A stretch of 64,000 nt of DNA from Pholis gunnellus (Eukaryota > Chordata > Actinopteri > Perciformes > Pholidae): positions 7,120,275 through 7,184,274 of the forward strand of contig OU342806.1 of assembly GCA_910591455.2 (NCBI GenBank), in the 5' to 3' direction. This document shows, piece by piece, positions 1 through 11,400 of this stretch. The notes under the pieces are model-generated. The model had not been told where the DNA came from. It did not search any database and was given only the letters and a program-made list of their open reading frames with translations. The translations under genes and the position numbers were made by a program. The number at the start of each line of letters is the position of its first letter. Within the stretch, counting starts at the first letter, position 1.

Positions 1-740
1 GACATGAAACAAATAAGGGCTTTGGAACAGTACTGTCAATTTTGAAAACGTAATTAAATAGTTATATGTTTTAGTTTTATTTTATTACCACCGTCCACAA
101 TTTATATATATATATAATGTGTGTGTGTTTTCATCTGGGAGGAATAACTTTAGTTCTGTGAGACAATGGTGCCTATTTCAGTAATTGTTTTGTATTAACT
201 TATTTACTGTTAGATTCACAATGTAACACCTTTCCAACACATAAACGGAAGTGTTCACTTTCCCTTTAAATACACAAATTGCTCAATAAAGCCACACCAA
301 AGTAAAACACACATTTATAATGTGAGTGACATGTTGATATTTGTAAACACTGTTACTTTATTTTGTCATCCCATTCCCGGTGTGAGCATACCACCCACTC
401 AAAACTCATCAACATTGGTATTTAGTAGGAATACATCATTCACACTTTTCCTTTTACGATATGTTGAATTAGATCAGAATCTGCGCTGATGTATCGTATG
501 CAGTTGAACACAGGACATGCATTGACATACCCAATTTATGGGGCCTTCAGGACACACTCCAATATTTTACTTCCGAAATGTCATATCCACTGAGGACTGA
601 CTTCTCTGACAATTACATCATTGGTAAAATGTTGACTGTATGTTGTTACTCAAAACGAAGTGGCCACCATGTTTCTAGCTGCTGACTGACACTTGTGGCA
701 CACACAACCCTGGAATGCCGTTTGTCTTGTTTGTCTGCAG

Positions 741-3700
741 GGATAGCTCCTGACCATGAGCTTCCTCACTGTCTGCTGCTGCTGAGCGTCCTGGGTCAGC
801 TCGCCTCCCAACCAGAGGAGGTGCTGCAGCTTTGGTACACTGGCAGCCAGTTCTCAGAGGAAACACCCAGGTAATGAATAGTGTTGATGTTGTTGTCATC
901 AACTGAATTTCTTTAACATTTGGTGCTTTACTACAGAGACAAGCAGTTCATTTTAGAACAGATGTTCAGGTTGGTAACGAACTATAACCTTTTGGTTATT
1001 GATGTTGATGGATAATTCATTTTTTTGAATCTATAGTGCTAATCTCAGTTTTCTTATTTTACAGTAAATTCAGATTAAATCATCTTAGCATCCAACATAA
1101 CTGATTAAATCAGATTTGTAATCAGATTGTATTCCAAATAAGTATTATAATAATACAAAATCATTGCTTTTTGATACTGATATCCTATTCAGCAGTAGTA
1201 GAGCCCATGGTCGCTAGTAATTTAGGACTTTAAAGAGTATATAAAAATGTATGCATCTTTTAGCAGTCTTGATTGATTTTACTATTCATTTATGTATTTA
1301 AACTATTGTTATGTAAATATACCTAAAATGCTTCTTTTTTTTCCATCCCCTCTGTCTCCAGGCTTCCTCTCCACCAGGCGTTGTTCACTAGTTTCAGGCG
1401 ATGCTACACTGAGCGTCGGGTACCGGTGCTGTTGCCAGGCGTGATGATGAAGGGACAGGCCCAGGTCCCGGTCACGCTACACAACCACATTGGTGTGCAA
1501 CTCTGTGCCAGTGTGGCCGCTCTTCCCCCGGTGTACTTCGCCGTGCTGGTGAGGTCGACACACATACCACGTACATCGTATCATAAGCAGCATCGGCAGA
1601 AGTGAACACTGTTTTGTTATTAATGATCCACTGTGTATGTTTTCATAGGCATCATCCCACTTCTCCCCCCACGGGACACACAAATCAAGCATTTGCCCAT
1701 TTTATTAAGTAGTAGAAACCAGGAATGAGTTAAGGAGTGATTGAGAAAGAAAAAGTGAACTAAATCTGAAACCAGAAGTTTTTTTTTTTTTTTAATCTTA
1801 AGGCATCTTATGTCCTGCCATTGTGTTTTATCCTCAAACCTCTGAAGAGAATTTGAATTGGCAAACAGTCTTGCAAATAATCAAGAATGTTTGACACAAG
1901 CAGGGTTTGTTTAGTTTCGGGCGCGGTTGCAGTTGGGGTCGACCTTCTCACAGCAGAGTGACGACAACACTTGCCAAGATGTGTCTTCAATCAACTTGTC
2001 CTGAGTCTCTCTTGGACATTTCAACATTATTTAATTAATTGCCATTTAAAAAAAAAAATATTAATAATTTATTGTTCAAGTATAAAATAAACTGGCAAAT
2101 AATAACACAGTTTGAGGGATACTAGTCTGGAATTTCTTTCATTTTAAAAATGGATATTGGCCATTTTAATTTTTTTACCTGCATGAAAAATGACGCATGA
2201 GTTGGCCTCTGTTTTTAGGTGGTTTATTTATTTAGGATATTCATTGATATTCTGGCCATGAGTTTTGTTTTGGTGCAGGATTTCCCGTCATTCATTGCAA
2301 GTTATTCTTTCACTTTCGTTCTCTCTTTCTGTTAACTTTCGTGATATCTTGTTTTTTCAGAGTCCCGCATTTTTTTCCGTTTACTCACGCCTTTCCCCTC
2401 TGACCGTTCGCTGTCCTTTTATCTGTTTCCCAGGAGCGTTGTTTGGTCGATACGGTTCTGCAGCCTGATACTCAGACAGCTCTACTGGCAACAGATGTGT
2501 GGTGCTTTACAGCACGGTGAGTGTGTGTTCACATATATCATTTGTATTAAAAGAAAGTGTAAACTCTGTGGCTATATTTTAATTGGGGCATACTTCTCTG
2601 TACACTGTCGTGCTACATTATTTATAACAAACCCTACATTTGAGGTATCTTCAGTTATTATTGTTACTGTTTCACCAAAGTCTTGTTGTCAGCAGTTTCT
2701 ACCCATATTTTTCTGCACAATATTGAACCCACTGCTGATTTGACCTGTGCTTACAGGTATGGAACAGCAGAACTGTGTCTACATCATGTCCTCCTCGTTG
2801 CTCAGCTGGTGGGTGGAGACGGGTACACAAAACACTTGAGAGAGTCCATTTTGTGTTGTTTTATTTGGATCAGAAAGAAAGGGAGTTCACAGCAAATTGC
2901 ACTTTTACAACCCATTTTCAGACATGAATTATAAAGATTCGGAGTAGACCTTGAAATTGCAGGATTTCTGAAATCTAGGCTCTTGATGTTTCTCCATGTC
3001 TGTGACCTCTTCCTGAGCACTTTCTAAAATAACTCTAAATCCCCTTAATCTCCTCTCAGTGGGGTTATGAGATAGAATGGAGTCCTGTGGCCCCCCTACA
3101 GAGGGGACAGTTGTTGTTGTTGTTGGACCTCAGGGACACCTTTTAATAACCTGTTACATCACTACGTCATCAGATTAAAGTGGATCTCACTCATTTTCAT
3201 TCACGTCTCTTTCCATCAGTTCGTCTCTCTTCTGCCTTGATGCCCTCGTGGTTTTACTCCCCCTGAGTCTTCACACTGACACTCACACTGTTCCTCACCT
3301 CTTCTCTTCTCTCCCTCTTCTCCCCCAGGTGAAATCCTGCACCACTGAGTGTTACCAGTCGGCCCACCTGGGCCTGCTGCTCAAACGCATGGTGTTCCTC
3401 ATGACGCCGGACCACCAGGTTAGAAATGCTGGGAACTGAAATTGCATTTTTTTATGAAATCACAAATGACTTTAGAGTGTCAACTTAAATCTAATTTTCA
3501 CAGTTTTGTATACAAATTCCCTCAAAAACAGAGTACACACAGTTACTACCTTCAAATCTGACAGTTCAGTCAATGCTTGTTAACACTAAAAGGCCAAATA
3601 TGATGAAAGATGGAGAAAACGTTGACTTAAACAATGAAAATGGTGTAAACTTTGTATTACAGGTATTTTACTTACATCTAACAGTTGCACAGTATGACAA

Positions 3701-6700
3701 AACAAATTGTATATAGTTTTAATATCATTTTGTAAACTATATGTTGCTACAAAAGTTGGTTGTCCTTGACAAACAGAGAGACTTTCATTGGGTCTTTTAC
3801 CTTTCATTTCATAAGTTCCAAAATTAAAGTGCTTAAACATTTAGAGGCATTGGGATATTTATATTGTTTCCCTTTTTCTAAATGGAACCATACATGTTAT
3901 AGAGATATAGATATATTTTTACATTTCATAAACCTATTGACATTAAAAATCAATAAAGTAAGGCGATGGGCCACCAGAACAGCTTCAGTGCTCCTGTGAG
4001 TGGATTCTACAAATCTCAGGACATTGTACTGGATTGATGAACACCATTGATTTATGTGAATTATTATGTTTTTCTAGATGGAGCTGGTAGCGCACTTCCC
4101 ACCATCTGAGGTGGAAAACCTTCCAGTGTGGCGACATGTCCTTCTCAGAGCTCTTTCGCAGGATGCACGTCACCGCGTAGAGGCCGACATCATCGACCTC
4201 AGTCAAAGAGCTCTGACCGACTGGCAGAACGGAGGGTACAAACTAGGACAAGTGGACAAAGTGGTGAGGACAACCTCAGAGTAACCAGTCGCTGCTTTTT
4301 GTTAACGTCACGATAGCGGACTGTTGTTTTCACCTCCTCCTACCATCATTAAACAGTGCGTTAATGTCTGCTTTGTGCTCAAGTGAAGGCGACATAACTG
4401 TGCAAAGACACACTCATGTAAACTCTGCATGGATTTTATTTCAAATTGTGAGATAAGGTTAAATGATGTTTATGTACATTCTGCCGCTGAAGACAAGGAA
4501 AATGTAGTGACTGATATTGAATTACCTGGAGAGGAAATGAGCAGTACAAACATCAAGGGCAAGGCTGCGGCATTGTTTCTGTCCTTGTGCACTCCGGAGA
4601 GTGGATAGATAACAAATGACCACAAGTGATATTAATAGTAAGATAAGCTTGTTTCCATGGCTGAGAACCGATGGCACAGATTGCTGTTACATGGTTTACA
4701 AGGTTTTAACTCATGACTGCATAATAGAACACTTATTGCAACAAATCGCACTTTTAAGTCCGATTGTGTATTTCTCCTCACCTTCATCACTACATCACTC
4801 TGCAAGCATGGAGAGGGTTTGACACGAATACAATACATCCCATGTATTTAGAAGATCATTAGCCTTCATTGAGATGGTTTAGACCATAAAAGATTCATTT
4901 TCAGGTGGAAAAGCTTTGTTAGTCTCGTTGGTTTTAGAATATGACACTTAGTGGATCGTTCTTGATTTTATTAAGTCTCGACTCATGCGTGACCTGTCCT
5001 TTCATCCACCTTCAATAATCTTCTTCTTCAGGGTGTTCCAGTGTAGCTCTATTTTACAGTCGTATTTTCCAGCTGCTATCAGTCAAATTCATGCCAGAAT
5101 GATTAAATCCAGCTGAGAAAACAATGCAAGGAAGCAGGGTGGGGGAATTTAAAATGGTAAACATGCACGAGTGTTGGATTCTACACAGTTCCCTCTGTCT
5201 CCAGAACATGGTGCTGTTCCCCCTCCTAGCGGTGGTTCGGGTGCAATCATCTCCAGAGGAGCAGTGTGTGTTGTCTGCAATGAGGATAATCACACAGCTC
5301 TGGTTACGAATGTGTCCAGACCAGGTGAGATCCCCCCCCCCCCCACACACACACACACACACACAGACAGGCGTAGTGTGAATGCCTGACTGTTGTCCCT
5401 ATAACCTGTCATACTCCAGGTGCAGACCCACCCTGTGCTCCAGTGTACTCTGCAGCTGCTTCTGTCAATATCGGCCATTTTGGTGAAAAACATCGAACCA
5501 CAAGTCATTTGTCAGGTATGTTGTTAGCTTTCACAGTTCACATTAAGTAGATGAAGAATGGAGAAAACATCTGTTGTGTGTGTGTGTGTGTGTGTGTGTC
5601 CCAGGCTCTGTTGTGTGTGGATAATGTGGTGTCTCAGAAGTGTGCAGATCAGCTGCTGCTGGCTGCTCTGGAGTTCCTCTCCTCCCTGGGGAAGATCTTT
5701 GTCCCTTCTGACAGCCAGGTAATCAGACCAGACTATTTCATGGGGATCTTACCTTTTAAGTTCATTGTCATATTTTCTCTTTCACACCAACTTTTTTTTT
5801 TTTTTGTCCCACAGAATGAAGTTCTGCCGAGGCTGAGTAGCCTGTTTGCTGTCCTGTTGGCTGACAGCGCGTGGCTGCTTCAACAGCACGCCCTGGAGGC
5901 CTTTTCTCAGTTTGCAGAGGTAGGGCAGCAACTCAATAGGTGTAATATTAAATACGGTTTATGCCAATGTCATAAAGTGAATGTGTCCTTTTGTGATTCA
6001 AGATTACAAACCATGAAGAGGTTATTTCTCAAAGCTTGAGTGTAGAAGATACCAAGACGAGGGTGGTGAACTATCTCAGCAAGGTAAGGAGAACACATCG
6101 CAACGGAGATCGACTTCAGATAAAATGAATGAATGTAACTAAGTGTGTCTTGTTGTAGACTGTTAATGCTCAAGAAGATGTGGAGTCGAGGCTGCAGAGG
6201 CTCAAACTGGAGACGGCAGTTATTGAACAACACAATGAGAAGCTGGAAATTACCACAGAAAATGCTTCCAACAAACTGTCTGCTGAAGCTGTTGCTGATT
6301 CAGAGGTTGGTGGTGTCATGAAGTTAAATCAAAACGTCATTCTCAGTGGCATAAACTTCTACTTAGACTCATAAATGAACTGATTCGATTTTGGTGGACA
6401 ATGGTCAAGATCACAGTGACCTAAAAACACTTTTTTTGGATATAAACTAAGAATTCATATGCTCGTTAAGACTATTTTAATGACTTAATACTATGGCTTT
6501 TTGACATACCATAATATTTTTAGGATTTTTTTAATGAAGTACTATATTATATTTTTATGAGATTATTTTGACATACTAGACTGAATTTCTCATGACTTTT
6601 CTATTGCTTTTTTTGGCATACTGTGACTTTATATACGTTTACATTTTTGATGACAATTTGTATGCTGTGCTGTGACTTCCAACAATATTATGAAAGTCAA

Positions 6701-7536
6701 TGTACATGTCATAAACATTTTAATAAATGTCATGTCATTTAAAATAACTCACTTAAATGAGTTAAAAGCGTCATAGTAAAGTATGTCGTAGTATAGTACG
6801 TCATCAAAAAAGTAATACAAATTGAAAGTCGTATATCATAAATAAACTCAAGTGTAGTATGTCAGAAAAAAGTCATGATGAATGTCATAGTATTTCATTA
6901 AAAAAGTAATTTAATCGTTGTAAAAATGTAATATAGATATATAATACAATTATATAATATAGTACAAATTTAGTAAAATAGTCTTAATATAGTATGGCGA
7001 AAAATGTCGATATATATATTATTTGACAAATGTCATAGTATACTATGCAATAGAAAATGTCATAGTATTGTAAGTGATTAAAAAGCTATTTAAAATGTGA
7101 TTGTATTTAATTCTAATAGCTCGGCCCAAACCTCCCTTAGCAATAACAAGAGCACTGGAAATAGTACATTTATTCAGCAAAATATTTCTCTAATAAGTAT
7201 TACATTATGTCCTGCTCAGCAATTCAAAATGTCATTTGTACAAAGCAAGATTTCTGCCTCATCTGATGTAAAATGAAATCACGTGTGAGTGAGAATGTAA
7301 CATGAATCCTGGAACTATTCCCTCAGCCGTCCCCAAAGAGAGCTCGGCAGGAGACCAGCGCAGAGGACGAGTACGGCCGCTACATCCAGACGGCTGCGAG
7401 TGCTTTGAAAGCCCTTCAGGCTCTCGCCGAAGACGCCGCCAATATTCCAGCACCGCCTCCACAATGGCTGGAGCCCAGACTACAGGAGCTCCAGACCCTC
7501 ATAGCCCACATCAGCACAGCCAGACGCACAACCTAG
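741..7536 (+). CDS. firrm: FIRRM (C1orf112 homologue), C-terminal 13 exons, 5' end outside window
   Basis: Exons read from the sequence: 741-870, 1362-1548, 2434-2516, 2757-2808, 3329-3418, 4078-4263, 5205-5324, 5420-5515, 5605-5718, 5815-5919, 6003-6083, 6159-6305 and 7327-7536 (stop TAG 7534-7536). All have AG/GT borders and phases join without a stop, giving about 532 residues; the human protein is about 850, so roughly the first 40% lies upstream. Recognised by close similarity to human C1orf112, e.g. WCFTARYGTAELCLHH, LLADSAWLLQQHALEAFSQFAE and the near C-terminal PKRARQE, a basic NLS-like patch. The product is an all-helical DUF4487 protein that binds and stabilises FIGNL1; the complex removes RAD51 from chromatin and is needed for crosslink repair and proper recombination (family knowledge). 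The reading frame is intact. Introns between 5325 and 6158 are only 75-96 bp. Confidence 0.96.
5325..5604 (+). repeat. microsatellites filling two tiny firrm introns
   Basis: The 95-bp intron 5325-5419 contains a C run (5332-5344) running into (AC)n to about 5364. The 89-bp intron 5516-5604 ends in (TG)n, about 5576-5599, immediately followed by the acceptor CCCAG. Both simple repeats sit within tens of bases of splice sites, so their length variation could affect splicing. Confidence 0.85.
6306..7326 (+). repeat. AT-rich degenerate repeat, inverted halves, in last firrm intron
   Basis: This 1,021-bp intron is about three-quarters A+T and is built of degenerate copies of a GTCATAGTATAGTATGTCAT-type unit separated by short A runs. 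From about 6770 to 7085 the unit reads forward (e.g. CATAGTA, AGTATGTC, GTCATAGTAT). From about 6430 to 6660 it reads as the reverse complement (TGACATAC, GGCATACTGTGAC, ATACTATG). The two halves therefore form a loose inverted repeat. The same unit recurs in a scyl3 intron at 9694-9995. Confidence 0.75.
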
Positions 7537-7660
7537 CAGTGTACTCGCCTCCTTCCTTTATAGAATAACAGGCCTGTGAGGTCCGGACACTACGCTGCTG
7601 CTGCTGAAAAGTCACTCTTCACTTTTTTAAAACCTTTCCATGGTCTGCTTTGATTGATTG

Positions 7661-7669
7661 TTTATTAAA
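7661..7669. terminator. candidate poly(A) signals for firrm (+) and scyl3 (-) in one 9-mer
   Basis: TTTATTAAA reads ATTAAA on the + strand (7664-7669), 128 bp after the firrm stop. It reads AATAAA on the - strand (7666-7661), about 750 bp after the scyl3 stop, and is the only AATAAA or ATTAAA I found on that strand between 8412 and here. A second + strand AATAAA at 7915-7920 would extend the firrm mRNA into the scyl3 3' UTR. Cleavage sites were not observed, so use of these signals is inferred. Confidence 0.6.
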
Positions 7670-8411
7670 CTTGTTTGAATACAAGTCGTTGTTCATTTGT
7701 TTGTATTTAGCACAAAGTCAAACAGGAGTCTTCACTGACTTTTATCAAAATTGTGCCGTACAAAGTTCCTGCATTGAGACTCATATTGGCTGGAGACTTG
7801 TTTTATAAAAGTCCAAGTTCAGTACTTTCCATCAGTAGCCCTAAACAATTGCAATCACTTTATACAATAGATCTAACAAATGTCTCATAAAAAAAACAAG
7901 GTCATATTTTATACAATAAAATCTTTACTTCACCAGCAACCAAAAGCTAATAAATTACGTAATTTCACATTCATTCAAAGTGCAACCCCTCTGCAATTTA
8001 AACCCGACGCAATTTCGGCAAGTTATGTCTCGCTTAAAAGTATATCTTAATTTCCATGCCAGTGATGAAGTTGGCACGTTTATAAAAAAAAAATGGAGAA
8101 TCAGATGTTAACATGACGTTCACCTCAGATCAGGATCATCTTTTGGTGGCTCGGACCAGTTGGCAAACACTTTAAAAATGGCTTCATTTGTCCAAGTCCC
8201 GCACCATCTGCTGATGAACTTCAAATCTTATCTTAACAAAAAGACAATAATGTTGAGGAACCTTCATTATTCTTACTGCATCACGCTATCAAATGAAAAC
8301 TGGAGCAACGTTCATCTTAACGACTGCATGTCTTCTCTGGTGCATCTTGAGGATTCGAGTCTCAGTGGTCTAATTATGTTGCTCCAGATGAAGCAGACGG
8401 ATCGAACGTCA
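7670..8411 (-). other. scyl3 3' UTR and firrm/scyl3 convergent gap
   Basis: No coding sequence is seen. The stretch is AT-rich and lies between the stop codons of two convergent genes. Absence of another minus-strand poly(A) signal makes it most likely the scyl3 3' UTR. The + strand AATAAA at 7915-7920 makes partial overlap of the two transcripts possible. Confidence 0.6.
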
Positions 8412-11400
8412 TCACCAGGAACCAGACTCATCCTCCCAGTTCAGGTCGTCTCCATCACCCCAGCCAGCTGCTTCAGTCTTTGAGAGAAAATAAAACAGAA
8501 CAATCATCACCGAGACATTTTCTCTCATGCAAAATGACTTATTTAAATATATATATGAAAAACACCACCCCACACACACACACTCACCTCAGTCAGGTTG
8601 TCAACTGCAAACTTGGCGGTGAGTGTTACAGTATTGATGGAGGAGTCGACCTGCAGAGATTTAGTGTTTTCTGAAGAGGCTGTAGATAGTCCAGCCTCAC
8701 TTGCACTGCTCTCGTCCCGCAGCAGCAGCGCTGGAGAGGACAGTTTGATGTCCGGCACCATGTCTGCAAACAAATCCAGCTCTGGGTCCGGCTTTTCCCT
8801 TCTCTTCACCTTAATGGTGAACTCCTCCCCCAGACCTCCTCTGCCACCCTTCTTTCGTGGCACAGTGGGTTTGGGTCTGGGGTTCAATGGGTTGTGTGAG
8901 TCACCCTCTTCTTGAGCCCAGCCATGGTCCAATGAGGACGCGGTCTTGCTCTGTGTGGATTGTTGCAGTGCTGGGGTCAATCTGAGGGGTTTGGAGGAAC
9001 CCAGTCTCGGTGCTTCAGGTGCATGACCAGCAGGTGTAGTAGCGCCCCCTCTGGGTGCTGTGAGTATAACTGGGTCTGATAAAATAGCCGTGGGGGAAAG
9101 ATCTGAGGCAGCTTCAGTGTCCTCAATGTCGTCCCACGGCTCCCCTTCCATGTTCGGGTGCGAGAGCGGCAGTCCGCTGCCGACTGGATCTTCTCTCTCA
9201 GAGGCCTGAATGTGGATCTGGACCGACTGGCCAGCTCTGTTCTCGCTCTCTTCAGGGTCGCTCCAGTCCGGCCAGTCTTCCACTGGACCTTCTCGTCTGT
9301 CCGTCTGCTCTGGGCTGTAAGACAGCGGCTCCATCTCGCTGTCCTGACGATAGCCATTTAAAGGTAGAGACAGCGGTCTGCTGACATCTGAAACATGTAA
9401 AACTAAACACATAAATAACGAGACAGACTGCGATTCAGACAAACGAACATGAAACCGTGAATACATTTAAATTATTAGTATGGGAAGGGGTCATACCTGA
9501 TTTTATTGGCAGCAGGTAACTTCGTGGAGTCTCCTTACTACCTGCTAAGCTGCCCATGTGACCCAGGACCAGACCGTCAGTCCCTGGTGGTCTGGGGAAC
9601 AAATTCAAGACTTTTGAAGGTTGGGCCACATGAGGGTGGGAGCCTCCGACTATATGGACAGGTGAAGCTAAAGAATAGAGGTAAGATTAGTATTGAGCGA
9701 CAAAGTCATAGTATAGAATGCCATTAAAAAAAAGTCATGTTGTATGTCATAAATAATGTCGTAAAAAAGTCATTTAAAAAGTCATAGTATAGTACGTAAA
9801 GAAAAGTCACAATATAGCATGCCATTAACTACTCTGTCATTAAAAAGTAATTGTATTGCATGTCATAAAACATGCCATAGTATAATTTATCATAAAAGAA
9901 TATTCAAAAAGTCTCAATATAGTATACCATAAAAAAGTTATAGTATAGTTCGTCATAAAAAGTAATTAAAAAAAGCAATAGTATGGTACGCCATGAATGC
10001 ATCTTACATCTTGACTGTCTATCTGCACGGTTGTCTGCTTTAAAACTTTATTGATATCGTTTCTCGTTATCGTCATGATTACGTCAGTGTTGCTTACTTT
10101 CGGGGGTGACGTCTGTGGACCGTGTGAAGTTGGGTGTGGTGCGTTTGAAGACCTTGGACCTCTCTCCACCGACCACCACCTGAGCCCCCAGCAAGGGCAC
10201 CAGCAGCGCCAGACTCTGCAGAGTCATGGCCACCAGAGAATCACTGGTGTCCCTCATTCCCAACAAAACCTGCAGCCAGGAACAAAACAAAGTAACTCAG
10301 ACAGGAATCGCATAAAAGAGACATGTATGTCTATCCTCAAATGTGACACGCTGGTTACGCTCTTATTATCTAACCCTTTCCCAGAAAGTCAAACTATTTC
10401 TTTAGTCTGGTAACTTGTCAGCACTCCACCTGAGGTAGGATCTGGATTTTGAGCTCGTCTTGGGAGAAGAACTCGGCGTAGATGTGCATGTGACCCAGCA
10501 AAACGATCCGGATGTGTTCCTCTTTGACCTTAAAGAGCTTGAGAAGCTGAGGAATCACGTGTTTACGGTACAGAGACACAGACAGCAGGCACTCTTCATC
10601 GTTACCACCACCACTGGAATCTGTAAGATAGAAGAGAGACGATGAGCAACAACCTCATGCAGTGTCACACAACTATTAAGCAGGACAGCTACAGAATGCT
10701 TCTTTCTTTTTGGCAGGGAATAAATAAAGTACTGAGTTATTATTATTAGTTACAGAAAGTTTAATAAAGTGACATTCTACCCCTCTTTGGCCTTAGAAGA
10801 TGAGGCAGGAAGCTTTTGACTGCCATGGGTTCTGCAAACACAAGCGAGTTGAGGAGTTTGGGGACAAGGCGTGAAGCTATCAGCTCTTCAGGGAGACTCT
10901 GGACCCGGTCTAGAAGAAACCTACACAACAAACACAGAATAGGGTAGAATTAAATGATACATTATCTAATTGAGGGAATGTATAAGAAACAGCATTTTAA
11001 CATCTTACAAGTACACAAAAACAATACGATTCTGAGTGTAATATATCTAATTTAAAGTCAAAGTGTGGACAAACAATATGACACCTATATGAAACTGTTT
11101 TGCATGAACACGTGATTGCTGCACTGATTAAAAAAACATTTGTTAAAGAAGACATTATTCTCACTTAAAGAATTCATTCTTTTCTTCTTCCATCTTCAAG
11201 GTCAGGCTCTTGAGAAAATCCCTCACTTCCAGAAAGTCATTCCTATTCAAAGAAACATGTGTATTGTGTTTGAAAACACATCATTTCCCACCAAGTACTG
11301 ACAACAGCAAAAGCAAACAGAAGCCCACTAACCTGAAAAAGTCATGAGTCAGCAGAGAGCTGAGTGGGGGTCGAGACAAGGGGTCAGGGTTCAGCAGGCC

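Noticed and set aside
1..740. possible additional firrm exon
   Set aside because: No reading frame with AG/GT borders and similarity was found; this is taken as intron.
8977..9357. 126-aa minus-strand ORF in the same exon
   Set aside because: It is another frame of the scyl3 exon; the homologous frame contains DWPDWSDPEE and GLGEEFTIKV.
8598..9361. + strand ORFs opposite the large scyl3 exon
   Set aside because: They are antisense shadows of the 800-nt scyl3 exon 9387-8588, which has clear homology on the minus strand.
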